A stretch of DNA of 64,000 nucleotides from Hyphomicrobiales bacterium (GTDB lineage Bacteria; Pseudomonadota; Alphaproteobacteria; Rhizobiales; Beijerinckiaceae), in contig JANXWK010000005.1 of NCBI GenBank assembly GCA_025351165.1, forward strand, positions 1 through 64,000, written 5' to 3'. Each line of letters opens with the position of its first letter. Within the stretch, counting starts at the first letter, position 1. Below are positions 37,853-47,204 of this stretch, piece after piece. A program made the position numbers and the translations under genes. The notes beneath the pieces were generated by a model, which searched no databases, was not told where the DNA came from, and worked only from the letters and a program-made list of their open reading frames with translations.

Positions 37853-38803
37853 CTATCGTGCCACCAGAACATCCCTGCATTCCTGCGGCAGGGCATCCAG
37901 TGTCATAGGCGGCTTGGGCTGGCCTGGCACATTTGGGCGTTTTGGCGAGAACATGGCTTTGTGCTGCTGGGCAAGCCAGTCGGACAGTTCCTTGCCGCAA
38001 CCATCACCATCTTTTGGTATTGCCTGGTCTTCACAGTTTTCACTTCCTTGCGGGCAGGCCATACGAATATGAAAATGGTAGTTATGCCCCCACATGGGCC
38101 TAACCTTTGATAGCCAGCTGCGATCTGCGCCACCATATCTGCACAAAGCGACCTTGATGGCTGGATTGACAAATATACGGGCAACAGATGGCTCGCTTGC
38201 TGCAGCTTTCACAATACTCACCTGATTTTTGGTAAAGACCTTCTGGTCAACATCCATCCACTGCGCATTGACCATATTGGTTGCAGACATATTCTCGCGC
38301 TCAGACGTATTTAGCCTGCGCTCTGGCATGGGTGTCAACCAGACATCCGCGTCCAGCCCTACCTGGTGCGAAGCATGGCCTGTCAGCATGGGGCCGCCGC
38401 GTGGCTGGGACATATCCCCCACCAGAATTCCGCTCCAGTTGGATATGCTGGGCACTTTGCGGGCAAGGCGCTCCAGCAGGTTGACAAGATCAGGGTGTCC
38501 CCAGTTGCGATTGCGCGAAAGACGCATCACCTGCCAGCTTTCACCATCAACAGGCAGAGCCGATGCTCCTGCAAGACAGCCCTTGGCGTAGGATCCAATG
38601 GCCCTGGACTCAAGAGAAGCTGGCCTGCGGGCAGAGCCAAACTGTTTTTTGGCTGCATAATCTGGCAGGTTTTCCAGGGTCTGCGCCCGTTTTGCGGCCT
38701 CTTCGGATTGGGTTTCCTGCGCAACAGCCAAAGCCTGATAGAGCATAAAACTGAAGACTGTACCAACTAGCAAAGTTTTTGAGGCAGTTTTCATACTGGG
38801 CAC
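37853..38803 (-). CDS. mepA: Penicillin-insensitive murein endopeptidase (M74)
   Basis: A 316-residue periplasmic LAS-type zinc hydrolase cleaving D-Ala-mDAP cross-links in peptidoglycan. A signal peptide is followed by the MepA blocks PRGGPMLTGHASHQVGLDADVW (zinc ligands H and D) and WGHNYHFHIRMACP (HxH ligands). The Cys-rich C-terminus CxxxxxxCxxQ..GDGCGKELSDWL is typical. Convergent with the porin gene. Confidence 0.95.
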   Translation of the reverse strand: MPSMKTASKTLLVGTVFSFMLYQALAVAQETQSEEAAKRAQTLENLPDYAAKKQFGSARRPASLESRAIGSYAKGCLAGASALPVDGESWQVMRLSRNRNWGHPDLVNLLERLARKVPSISNWSGILVGDMSQPRGGPMLTGHASHQVGLDADVWLTPMPERRLNTSERENMSATNMVNAQWMDVDQKVFTKNQVSIVKAAASEPSVARIFVNPAIKVALCRYGGADRSWLSKVRPMWGHNYHFHIRMACPQGSENCEDQAIPKDGDGCGKELSDWLAQQHKAMFSPKRPNVPGQPKPPMTLDALPQECRDVLVAR

Positions 38804-38916
38804 CTGTTATATTGAACGCTCTACATATGGCCTGCATAAACCTTAATGAATCATAAATTTTATCACTTGCTTTAAAGAGTTTTGGCTTGACTCAGCGTGC
38901 CCTTTGCTTTTTGTAA

Positions 38917-39097
38917 GCCTTGATGGTTCTCGAAAGAGATCAAAAGGGAACGTGTGTAGGAATATTTTATATTCGATGCCATGGCTGCCCCCGCAACTGT
39001 ATGTAGTGAGCTGATATTCGTTGACACCACTGGCGTTCGCGCTGGGAAGGTTGGATAAAAGCATTGACCTATAAGCCAGGAGACCTGCCATCAAGCC
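38917..39097 (+). promoter_or_regulatory. Cobalamin (adenosylcobalamin) riboswitch
   Basis: This matches the cobalamin aptamer in order: the closing stem CTTGATGG (38919-38926) with CCATCAAG (39088-39095), AAAAGGGAACG, the B12-box-like GCTGCCCCCGCAACTGT (38984-39000), CCACTGG, GGGAAGG and AGCCAGGAGACCTGCC (39074-39089). It stands directly upstream of btuB and should switch it off when cobalamin is plentiful. Confidence 0.96.
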
Positions 39098-39176
39098 GTG
39101 GTCACGTGCGATAACTTTGGGCGGGGTGTCCTGGGGTGGTAGAAAAACATCTGAAGCCTTCAGGTGCTTGAACCAT

Positions 39177-39214
39177 TCGCAAGTGGCGTATCCACGTTAA
39201 CTTGCGAGCTTTTT
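39177..39214 (+). terminator. Riboswitch expression-platform hairpin overlapping the btuB start
   Basis: TCGCAAG (39177-39183) pairs with CTTGCGA (39201-39207), with an inner GTGG..CCAC stem, followed by GCTTTTT directly before ATG 39215. The hairpin can act as an intrinsic terminator and also hides the only possible ribosome-binding bases (GCGAGC), so it could block both transcription and translation. Confidence 0.75.
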
Positions 39215-41152
39215 ATGATTTCCCCTAAATTTTATGCTGCTTTGGGCAGCTGTGCAGTTTTGTCTGTTTTCTCCTCGGTATCAGCTGTTTTTGCCCAATC
39301 CACTCTTAATCAATCTTCTCCTGTCATATTGCCTGAAGTCACTATAAGTGGTGCACGTATTGAGCAGCCAGTGGCGCAGGCTGGCAATGCAGTCACCATA
39401 ATCACCGCCAAGGATATTGAGGCACAGCAGCGCCGCTCTTTTCCTGAGCTTTTGGAAACCGTACCAGGTGTTCATGTTGTGCAGGCAGGTGGTATTGGCG
39501 GCAATACAGCAATTTTTATGCGTGGTACAAACTCCAACCATGTTAAAGTGCTGATTGACGGAATTGATGCAAGCAACCCAAGCAGTGTTGATCGGGTATT
39601 TGATTTTGGACAGCTTCTAACAAGCGATGTCGCACGGATTGAAGTGCTGCGTGGGCCGCAAAGTGGTATTTATGGAGCAGATGCCATTGGTGGTGTGATT
39701 TCCATAACCACCAAAAAAGGAGAGGGTGCTGCCAAGGCCACAGCTTCAGTCGAAGGTGGATCATTTGGCACATTTAATCAGACATTGGGCTTGAGTGGGT
39801 CAGTTTCCAGATTTAACTATGCATTTGTTGTTGCGCATACGCGCTCAACTGACACACCTGCAACACCCAAAGAGCTTTTGCCAATTGGGGTACGTGTCAA
39901 AGGCAATGCCTATGATAACTGGACAGCATCTTCCAGGCTTGGAGCTGAAATCAACGAACGGATCAGTGTGAATCTGATAACGCGTTACACTGGTGCAACG
40001 CTCAAGTTCACAGGAGATGATTTTTCAAGTTTTCCCGCAACGCCAGCTAGCGCGCAAAGCCAGCAGATATCAAAACAGTATTACACACGTGCTGAACTGC
40101 TTTGGAACCTGTTTGACGGTAAATTTAAAAACAGGTTTGGCGTTAACTACACACTTGTGGATACAAAACAGAAAAATCCGGATTTAGGCTTTGGAGCGCC
40201 TGATCCCACATCCTATACTGGAGAACGTCTTAAATATGACTGGCAGGGTGAGCTTGATCTAACACATGGTCAGACCCTTGTTGCGGGGCTGGAGGCTGAA
40301 AATGAAAAACTCCAGCAGTCGCCAGACAAATACAGCAACACCAACCGTGCAGCCTATGTACAGTTATTGTCCAGATTCAATAATATGCTGTTTGTCACAT
40401 CCAATGCCAGAGTCGATGATAATGACCGTTTTGGCACGCATGCAACGTATCGTATTGCACCAGCTTTTCATGTGCCTGTCAGCGGCACAATTTTAAAAGC
40501 AAGTTTTGGTACAGGTTTCAAAGCGCCAACGCTTAACCAGCTTTACGTCAGCTATCCCAGCTTTTTCTTTTTTGCCAATCCCAATCTCAAACCTGAAAAA
40601 TCTCAGGGCTTTGATGCAGGGTTTGAACAGCCATTGCTGAATGACAAAATACGCTTTGGTGCAACTTATTTCCAGAATGATATCAAAGACCTTATTACAA
40701 GTAACGCAAGTTTTACATCCTACGCAAATATAGGCAAAGCCAAAACCTATGGTGTTGAAAGCTTTGCCGCCTGGCAGGCAACCGATACTGTAAAATTGCG
40801 CGGTGACTATACTTATACAATGGCGAGGGACGACGTTCAGCATAATGGCCTTCTGCGTCGTCCACGGCATAAGGCAAGTGTACAGGCCAACTGGCAGCCA
40901 ATGGATAGATTGACATTAAGCGCAACGCTCATTGCGGTTAGCAGCTTCATTGATGGCAATAGGGACTTTTCTGTGCAGCGCCTTAAAGCGCCTGGCTATC
41001 AGATTGTAAATTTGGCCGTAAGCTATGAGGTCAATAAAACGTTTACCGCATTTGGACGTGTGGATAATCTGTTCGACAGACGCTATCAAAATCCCACGGG
41101 CTTTTTGCAGTCAGGCCTTGCTGCCTATGCAGGTTTAAAAGCAGTTTATTAA
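39215..41152 (+). CDS. btuB: TonB-dependent vitamin B12 receptor
   Basis: A 645-residue outer-membrane receptor. Signal peptide ending SAVFAQ; a TonB-box-like segment PEVTISGAR at 40-48; plug domain with FPELLETVPGVHV, MRGTNSNHVKVLIDGI and VEVLRGPQSG-type block (IEVLRGPQSGIYGADAIGG); then a 22-strand barrel ending in Tyr. I start at ATG 39215, right after the riboswitch hairpin; an in-frame TTG at 39164 lies inside that regulatory region. The B12 riboswitch upstream makes the cobalamin call firm. No btuCDF-type ABC transporter is present in this window. Confidence 0.94.
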   Translation: MISPKFYAALGSCAVLSVFSSVSAVFAQSTLNQSSPVILPEVTISGARIEQPVAQAGNAVTIITAKDIEAQQRRSFPELLETVPGVHVVQAGGIGGNTAIFMRGTNSNHVKVLIDGIDASNPSSVDRVFDFGQLLTSDVARIEVLRGPQSGIYGADAIGGVISITTKKGEGAAKATASVEGGSFGTFNQTLGLSGSVSRFNYAFVVAHTRSTDTPATPKELLPIGVRVKGNAYDNWTASSRLGAEINERISVNLITRYTGATLKFTGDDFSSFPATPASAQSQQISKQYYTRAELLWNLFDGKFKNRFGVNYTLVDTKQKNPDLGFGAPDPTSYTGERLKYDWQGELDLTHGQTLVAGLEAENEKLQQSPDKYSNTNRAAYVQLLSRFNNMLFVTSNARVDDNDRFGTHATYRIAPAFHVPVSGTILKASFGTGFKAPTLNQLYVSYPSFFFFANPNLKPEKSQGFDAGFEQPLLNDKIRFGATYFQNDIKDLITSNASFTSYANIGKAKTYGVESFAAWQATDTVKLRGDYTYTMARDDVQHNGLLRRPRHKASVQANWQPMDRLTLSATLIAVSSFIDGNRDFSVQRLKAPGYQIVNLAVSYEVNKTFTAFGRVDNLFDRRYQNPTGFLQSGLAAYAGLKAVY

Positions 41153-41739
41153 ATATAATGTGTAAGGAGCTTACCCTTGGATGTGATCCAGGGGTGAAAA
41201 TACAGACTGCATTTGGGGTTTACTAAAATGCATGATAATTAAATCCTAAGCATGGGTGAAGTGCCTAAATAGATAGATTTGCAAAAAATTCCGGAGCGTA
41301 CTATTCATAAAAAAGTAAAGCCAACAGAATGATATAGCAATGACTACTTTTAACTCTCAAACGGCTTTGCGTTCTCAGCAACTATTAACCAGGAAACTTT
41401 CAACACACGTTTAACGCAAAAAAATCTGATTTGTAAAAGTTGCAGAAGTACTTTTATTTATCACGCTCAGGTTTTATGATCTGCGCCTGAATCCTAAATT
41501 TATTTGAAACGCATACCTTACATCAAAGGGCACCAAGATATATTTGCGCCTAAGCTAAAATATTATATTCAGGCAGGGATTACACGATGTAATTCTTTAT
41601 TTAAATATGGTACTTGATCAAAACAGGATAGAATATGCATAGTTTTGGCTTGGCTATAAACTGAACGGCTCCGAAGGTTTAAGCTAACAGTAAACATTAA
41701 ATATTATCGGGTAATAGGCGACTTAAACGTAGACTGCAC
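41153..41739. other. Long intergenic region between btuB and hrcA
   Basis: 587 bp without a convincing gene. It contains an imperfect hairpin CCCTTGGAT/ATCCAGGGG at 41174-41194 just after btuB (no T run) and a perfect ATTACA-CGA-TGTAAT palindrome at 41579-41593. No tRNA, CIRCE operator or recognised riboswitch was found. The sequence looks like decayed or regulatory DNA. Confidence 0.5.
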
Positions 41740-42801
41740 ATGGAAAAAACCGCCCTTACCGACATTGACCAACGCTCGCGCGAGATATTTCGTACGATTG
41801 TTGAAACCTATCTATCCTCTGGTGAGCCTGCTGGATCACGCAATATTGCTAAGCTGCTCCCCATGAGCCTGTCAGCGGCTTCAGTGCGCAACGTGATGTC
41901 CGATCTTGAAATGCTTGGTTTACTCTATGCGCCTCACATAAGTGCAGGACGCCTGCCAACAGATCTGGGTCTGCGGTTTTTTGTGGATTCGCTGCTGCAA
42001 ATTGGCGATATTGAGCAAAATGATCGTGCCCAGATTGAGGCGCAGGTCGCAGCCTCTGGCAAATCGCAGTCCATTGAAGATATTTTGAGCGATGCGTCAC
42101 TAATGTTGTCTGGCCTGTCCCAGGGCGCTGGCGTTGTACTTGCCACCAAAACCGACAAGCGTCTCAAGCACATAGAATTTGTACGGCTTGACCCAACGCA
42201 GGCCTTGACTGTGCTGGTTGGCGAGGATGGGTCTGTTGAAAACCGTGTGCTCAAATTACCCATGGGATTACCAGCATCCACTCTTGTGGAAGCCGCCAAT
42301 TTTTTAAACGCTCGGCTTAAAGGGCGCACCTTGAGTGAGCTGCGTTTTGAGATTGATACCAGCCGTAAAGCTATGGAGAGTGAACTTGATGAAGTGACAA
42401 CACGCCTGATTGAGGCAGGGCTCGCCAATTGGGGCGATTCAAAATCTGGACATCCACAGCTGATTGTGCGGGGGCAGTCAAATCTTCTTCATGACCTTAC
42501 AGCCATTGAAGATCTTGACCGGATCAGACTGCTTTTTTCAGATCTGGAAACACAAAAAGACGTCATTGATTTGTTGAGCCGCGCTGAAATTGCTGATGGT
42601 GTACGCATTTACATAGGCTCTGAAAATCAGCGGTTTTCTTTTTCAGCCTCTTCAATGATTGCAGCGCCCTTCAAGGACAGCTCGCAGAAAATTGTTGGCG
42701 TTTTAGGCGTAATTGGCCCTACACGCCTCAATTACGGTCGCATTGTGCCTGTTGTTGATTACACCGCCAAGCTCATCAGCCGAATGCTTGAGACTGGGTA
42801 A
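41740..42801 (+). CDS. hrcA: Heat-inducible transcription repressor HrcA
   Basis: A 353-residue repressor that binds CIRCE operators of groE/dnaK genes. The N-terminal winged helix includes YLSSGEPAGSRNIAKLL and SAASVRNVMSDLEMLGLL, then HISAGRLPTDLGLRFFVD; the C-terminal part has IGPTRLNYGRIVPVVDYTA. It is not next to grpE as usual, and no CIRCE palindrome precedes it. Its 3' end overlaps that of nth by 26 bp on the opposite strand. Confidence 0.95.
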   Translation: MEKTALTDIDQRSREIFRTIVETYLSSGEPAGSRNIAKLLPMSLSAASVRNVMSDLEMLGLLYAPHISAGRLPTDLGLRFFVDSLLQIGDIEQNDRAQIEAQVAASGKSQSIEDILSDASLMLSGLSQGAGVVLATKTDKRLKHIEFVRLDPTQALTVLVGEDGSVENRVLKLPMGLPASTLVEAANFLNARLKGRTLSELRFEIDTSRKAMESELDEVTTRLIEAGLANWGDSKSGHPQLIVRGQSNLLHDLTAIEDLDRIRLLFSDLETQKDVIDLLSRAEIADGVRIYIGSENQRFSFSASSMIAAPFKDSSQKIVGVLGVIGPTRLNYGRIVPVVDYTAKLISRMLETG

Positions 42802-43477
42802 TGGGCTTGGCGGTACTGCTCTGGCACATATCGTTGATTGGACAGATGTCACAGTCGGGTTTTCTGGCCTTGCAGATATAGCGGCCGTGTAAAATAAGCC
42901 AGTGATGGGCATGCATCATAAATTCCATTGGGATGCGTTTCATCAGGCCCGCTTCAATCTGCTCTGGCGTTGTACCTATGCTTAAGGGAATACGGTTTGA
43001 GACACGGAACACATGCGTATCCACCGCCATTGTTTTATGCCCAAAAGCCATGTTCAATACAACATTTGCGGTTTTACGCCCAACACCTGCAAGTTTTACC
43101 AAATCATCCAGATTTTCTGGTACGCTTCCAGTGTGGTCATTCATAAGTTTTTCGCATAAAAGCATGACATTCTTGGCTTTTGCCCGAAACAGTCCAATTG
43201 TTCTGATATGTTCGCGCAAACGCTCTTCGCCAAGGTCAAGCATTTTTTGAGGCGTATCAGCTATGGCAAACAGGGCTTTAGTTGCTTTATTGACACCAAC
43301 ATCAGTAGCTTGAGCCGATAATACCACCGCTACCAAAAGGGTAAAGGGATTTACATGATCCAGCTCGCCTTTTGGTTCTGGCGAGCTTGCTTGAAAGCGT
43401 ATAAAAATTTCTCTGACAATAGCCTGCGACACTGGTTTTAATTTTTTAGGCTTTTTCGTTTTCATAAAATCATTCAT
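42776..43477 (-). CDS. nth: Endonuclease III (DNA glycosylase/AP lyase)
   Basis: A 233-residue base-excision repair enzyme for oxidised pyrimidines. The helix-hairpin-helix LAGVGRKTANVVLN carries catalytic K135, and D153 lies in AVDTHVFRVSNR. The [4Fe-4S] ligands C202, C209, C212 and C218 have exact C-x6-C-x2-C-x5-C spacing. It is divergent from the DUF2244 gene (10 bp apart) and convergent with hrcA. Confidence 0.96.
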   Translation of the reverse strand: MNDFMKTKKPKKLKPVSQAIVREIFIRFQASSPEPKGELDHVNPFTLLVAVVLSAQATDVGVNKATKALFAIADTPQKMLDLGEERLREHIRTIGLFRAKAKNVMLLCEKLMNDHTGSVPENLDDLVKLAGVGRKTANVVLNMAFGHKTMAVDTHVFRVSNRIPLSIGTTPEQIEAGLMKRIPMEFMMHAHHWLILHGRYICKARKPDCDICPINDMCQSSTAKPITQSQAFG

Positions 43478-43486
43478 ATTATAAAC

Positions 43487-43993
43487 ATGAATGAAAACAA
43501 CCTAAAAATTCATGATGAAACCGTGCTTGATGCAAAGCTCATTCCGCATCGATCATTAAACGCGCGGGGCTTAAGCATTATACTTAGCTGCGTGGCAATA
43601 GTAAGCCTTTGCGCCAGCCTGCCATTTTTTCTTATGGGCGCTTGGCCTGTGGCTGGCTTTTTCGGGCTGGATGTTTTTTTGCTCTACATTGCCTTTAGGG
43701 CAAGTTCGCGCTCAGCGCGTGCCTACGAGCATATTGTCCTTACCCATTTTGACATGAGCTTGCGTAAAGTGTCTGCCAAGGGACGTGAACAGCTCTGGCA
43801 CTTTATACCCTGCTGGACACGCATGAAACTGGATGAACACGAAGAGTTTGGTGTGCAGCGCATTTTGCTGGTTCAAAAACAGAAAGAAATTGAAGTTGCC
43901 AGTTTTTTAGGGGCTGAAGAAAAAGCTGAGTTTGCTAACCGCCTTAAATCTGCCTTGTCTGAAGCACGGCGTGGGCCAACCTATAATTATTAG
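43487..43993 (+). CDS. DUF2244 membrane protein
   Basis: A 168-residue protein with two membrane helices (about 31-50 and 55-72) after a hydrophilic N-terminus with PHRSLNARG. A cytoplasmic beta-rich part containing WHFIPCWTRMKLDEHEE and ASFLGAEEKAEFANRLKSAL follows. This is the DUF2244 pattern common in alphaproteobacteria, often next to nth. Function unknown. Confidence 0.85.
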   Translation: MNENNLKIHDETVLDAKLIPHRSLNARGLSIILSCVAIVSLCASLPFFLMGAWPVAGFFGLDVFLLYIAFRASSRSARAYEHIVLTHFDMSLRKVSAKGREQLWHFIPCWTRMKLDEHEEFGVQRILLVQKQKEIEVASFLGAEEKAEFANRLKSALSEARRGPTYNY

Positions 43994-44066
43994 CCTCTAC
44001 AGAATTCGAGTGGTAATCAAGCTTCTTTTAACCCAATATAAATCCTGAAATCTAACAGGATTGCCC

Positions 44067-44972
44067 ATGCTTTTACCCTCCCTTCAGCCGCCGCAAGATA
44101 GTGCCATACCTTTACAAGGTATAATGCCTTTACAGCATGAGGCTGGGGATGATTATAAAATCATCCAGCGCACCATAGAGTTTATGTCCCACCAGTGGCG
44201 CAAACACCCCTCAACAGAGGCGATAGCGCAGAACGCAGGCATATCGCCCACGCAGCTTCATCACATATTTGCACGGTTTGCAGGCATAACTCCAAAAGCC
44301 TTCATGCAGGCAATTATGCTTGACCATGCGCGCATATTGCTTAAATCCACCTCGGTAATGGACACAAGTTACGAGCTTGGCCTCTCTGGCCCCTCACGCC
44401 TACATGATTTATTTGTAACGCACGAGGCAATGTCACCAGGCGAATACCGCACAGGCGGTCAGGGACTTGTCATACAGTATGGCTGGCACGTTTCGCTGTT
44501 TGGTAACGCCCTGATTATGATCACAGCTCGCGGTCTTTGCGGCCTTGCTTTTGCTGATGAAGGGCAAGAGCAGGCGATATTCGAGGATATGACAAGACGC
44601 TGGCCCAAAGCTAATTTTGTGCAGGATGTGCCCGCAACTGCTCATTTTGCCACACGCGTTTTCAATCCAACCCAGTGGTGCGCGAGCCAGCCTTTGCGCG
44701 TGGTTCTTATCGGCACTAATTTTGAGCTGCGGGTTTGGCAGACACTGCTGAAAATTCCATTGGCCAAAGCCAGTACCTATTCAGACATTGCAACGAGAAT
44801 CGGCAATCCAAAAGCTGCGCGTGCTGTAGGCGCAGCCATTGGCAGAAACCCCATTTCGTTTGTGGTTCCCTGCCACCGCGTTATTGGAAAATCTGGCGCG
44901 TTAACTGGCTATCATTGGGGGCTGACCCGCAAACGCGCCATGCTGGGCTGGGAAGCAGGCAAAGTTGGCTAA
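44067..44972 (+). CDS. Ada-like protein: AraC HTH + O6-methylguanine-DNA methyltransferase
   Basis: A 301-residue fusion. The N-terminal AraC-type DNA-binding domain (about 40-135: STEAIAQNAGISPTQLHHIF, GLSGPSRLHDLF) is followed by a methyltransferase with the acceptor Cys in PCHRVIGKSG and the AARAVGAAIGRNP helix. The Cys-rich N-terminal zinc domain of E. coli Ada, which senses phosphotriesters, is missing. It should repair alkylated guanine, possibly with a regulatory role. ATG 44067 follows AGGA; TTG 44061 is a weaker option. Confidence 0.9.
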   Translation: MLLPSLQPPQDSAIPLQGIMPLQHEAGDDYKIIQRTIEFMSHQWRKHPSTEAIAQNAGISPTQLHHIFARFAGITPKAFMQAIMLDHARILLKSTSVMDTSYELGLSGPSRLHDLFVTHEAMSPGEYRTGGQGLVIQYGWHVSLFGNALIMITARGLCGLAFADEGQEQAIFEDMTRRWPKANFVQDVPATAHFATRVFNPTQWCASQPLRVVLIGTNFELRVWQTLLKIPLAKASTYSDIATRIGNPKAARAVGAAIGRNPISFVVPCHRVIGKSGALTGYHWGLTRKRAMLGWEAGKVG

Positions 44973-45077
44973 AGTAAACTTGGCTAAGGTAAATCCAGCA
45001 CTATTTTTTGATTTATCTTGTTGTATTGCAGGTCTATAGAGGAAGCAGCATTTTCAAACTAAATCAGGATTATCCCC

Positions 45078-46337
45078 TTGAACGCTCCTCTTGACGCCAC
45101 CTCCCTTAATTCTCTCCGCATTGGCCCAGATGAAAACGGCCGCTTTGGCATATATGGTGGGCGTTTTGTGGCAGAAACCCTGATGCCACTCGTGCTTGAG
45201 CTTGAGCAGGCCTATGCAACTGCTAAAACTGATCCTGCATTCAAAGCTGAGCTGGATGGCTATTTAAAGACCTATGTGGGTCGCCCCTCGCCCCTTTATT
45301 ATGCAGAACGCCTCACAGCCCATGTGCGTGCTTTGGCAAAAGCCAAGGGGCTGTCAGGTGGGGCTAAAATTTACTTCAAACGCGATGAGCTGAACCATAC
45401 AGGTGCACATAAGGTCAATAACGTCACTGGTCAGATTATGCTTGCCATGCGCATGGGCAAAAAACGCATTATCGCAGAAACAGGCGCAGGCCAGCACGGA
45501 GTTGCAACCGCTACCCTGTGTGCACGGTTTGGCCTGGAATGTATTGTGTATATGGGCGCTGTTGATGTTGAGAGGCAAAAGCCAAACGTGTTCCGCATGG
45601 AAATGCTGGGCGCCAAGGTTGTGCCTGTGCAATCAGGCTCACGCACGCTAAAAGATGCGATGAACGAAGCCCTGCGCGACTGGGTAACCAATGTAGACAC
45701 GACCTTTTACTGCATTGGCACAGCGGCAGGCCCCCACCCATACCCGATGATGGTGCGTGATTTTCAATGTGTGATTGGCAATGAGGTGCGCGTGCAGATG
45801 ATGGAGGCTGAAGGCCGATTGCCCAATAGTTTGATTGCAGCTATTGGCGGCGGCTCTAACGCGATTGGCTTGTTTCATCCATTTTTGGATGATCGCGATG
45901 TTGAAATTTATGGCGTGGAAGCTGCAGGGCGCGGTGTGGACAGCGGCGAACATGCAGCCTCACTGACGGGGGGCAAACCAGGTGTCCTGCATGGCAACCG
46001 CACCTATCTGCTGATGGATGATGATGGGCAGATTGTTGATGCGCATTCCATTTCAGCTGGACTTGATTACCCAGGCATTGGGCCAGAACATGCCTGGCTT
46101 AAAGACGTTGGGCGCGTGCAGTATATTTCCTCCACCGACCAGGAAGCGCTGGATGCGTTTCAGCTCTGCTCAAAACTGGAGGGAATAATTCCAGCCCTGG
46201 AGCCTGCCCACGCCATTGCCAAAGTGGTGGAACTGGCACAGCTGAAATCGCAGGATCACCTGATGGTGCTGAACATGTGCGGCCGTGGCGACAAGGATAT
46301 TTTTACAGTGGCTGAGCATTTAAGAGGTGGGATGTGA
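45078..46337 (+). CDS. trpB: Tryptophan synthase beta subunit
   Basis: A 419-residue PLP enzyme. The PLP-binding lysine is K112 in HTGAHKVNN, with GGGSNAIG binding the phosphate and [14 protein letters not shown] near the N-terminus. The start appears to be TTG 45078, nine bases after AGGA; no in-frame ATG is close enough. It is separated from trpF (at 7 kb) and trpA (at 34 kb), with which it is usually clustered. The accessory HipA-like gene follows it. Confidence 0.95.
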   Translation: MNAPLDATSLNSLRIGPDENGRFGIYGGRFVAETLMPLVLELEQAYATAKTDPAFKAELDGYLKTYVGRPSPLYYAERLTAHVRALAKAKGLSGGAKIYFKRDELNHTGAHKVNNVTGQIMLAMRMGKKRIIAETGAGQHGVATATLCARFGLECIVYMGAVDVERQKPNVFRMEMLGAKVVPVQSGSRTLKDAMNEALRDWVTNVDTTFYCIGTAAGPHPYPMMVRDFQCVIGNEVRVQMMEAEGRLPNSLIAAIGGGSNAIGLFHPFLDDRDVEIYGVEAAGRGVDSGEHAASLTGGKPGVLHGNRTYLLMDDDGQIVDAHSISAGLDYPGIGPEHAWLKDVGRVQYISSTDQEALDAFQLCSKLEGIIPALEPAHAIAKVVELAQLKSQDHLMVLNMCGRGDKDIFTVAEHLRGGM

Positions 46338-46424
46338 TACCAACTATTTAACTATCTAAGGTAAAAATATTATATGTCTGATGATTGAAACGAAAAGCCA
46401 GCACCCGAAGCAAAATTCGCTGAA

Positions 46425-47204
46425 ATGGCATCCGCTATGCTCCCACAGCAGATGACTATGTTTGCCAGAAAAGCTGTAGTTGAATATCCGCCACGCGGTG
46501 ATTCAGCCGATTCTTCAGGTGAAGTAGAAGCTGAAGATAGACATCGATATTATATCAAAGACGATTCTAATGGGAGACCCGTTCGAGCTAGTGAATGGGT
46601 AAGTACACTAATGTCTGAAGCCGTAATTATTTCTGCTCCATCTCAATCGGTTATAGAATTGTCAAACGGTAAATTAGTGTTTGGTTCAAGACGTGTTGCA
46701 AATGTTTCAGACCGAGTTGCAACAGACAGTTATTTGATTTCACCTACGATTTCAAATGCTGATCCTGCATCAACTACTGGGTTAAAAAAGATTCTGTCTT
46801 CCATATACACTTTTGATATGTTTATTAATAATGTCGATCGTCATTTTGGTAATTATTTGTCAGTCGACGACAATGGCATACGTCGCTTATATGCTTTTGA
46901 TTATAGCCGAGCTTTGTTTTGGAATTGGCCTTGGAGCGATTTTCCTGCAATAAATGAACATACGAGAGTTTATGGTTCTATATTACGCAATTTGCACGGA
47001 TTTGATGAAAAATCTTCCGCCGATATAATAAATCGTATTGAAGGTCTTACGCAAGACACTATTAAAGGGTTTGTTAACTCTATGCCTACTGATTGGATTT
47101 CATCTGCTCCAACAGCACAGTTTATTAAATGGTGGGGCAGTAGAGCTTGGAAAACGCGTTTAGTAGATCTTAGAAAGGGGATTAGTGATGGTACACTGCT
47201 ATAA
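46425..47204 (+). CDS. HipA-like kinase-fold protein
   Basis: A 259-residue protein resembling the HipA-like (HipA_2) group, not full HipA. RHRYYIKDDSNGRPVRASEWV matches the N-lobe Lys strand. MFINNVDRHFGNYL supplies the catalytic loop (Asp-Arg-His...Asn) and LYAFDYSRALF the metal-binding Asp. There is no clear ribosome-binding site. An in-frame ATG at 46374 is followed four codons later by TGA and then by coding-looking residues up to this start. It overlaps the DUF3037 gene by 17 bp. The pair is AT-rich and looks acquired. The substrate is unknown. Confidence 0.75.
   Translation: MASAMLPQQMTMFARKAVVEYPPRGDSADSSGEVEAEDRHRYYIKDDSNGRPVRASEWVSTLMSEAVIISAPSQSVIELSNGKLVFGSRRVANVSDRVATDSYLISPTISNADPASTTGLKKILSSIYTFDMFINNVDRHFGNYLSVDDNGIRRLYAFDYSRALFWNWPWSDFPAINEHTRVYGSILRNLHGFDEKSSADIINRIEGLTQDTIKGFVNSMPTDWISSAPTAQFIKWWGSRAWKTRLVDLRKGISDGTLL

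Noticed and set aside
41158-41220. 17-codon frame after btuB
   Set aside because: Overlaps a hairpin, has no ribosome-binding site and no recognisable motif.
41600-41739. CIRCE operator upstream of hrcA
   Set aside because: No TTAGCACTC-N9-GAGTGCTAA or close variant was found on either strand.
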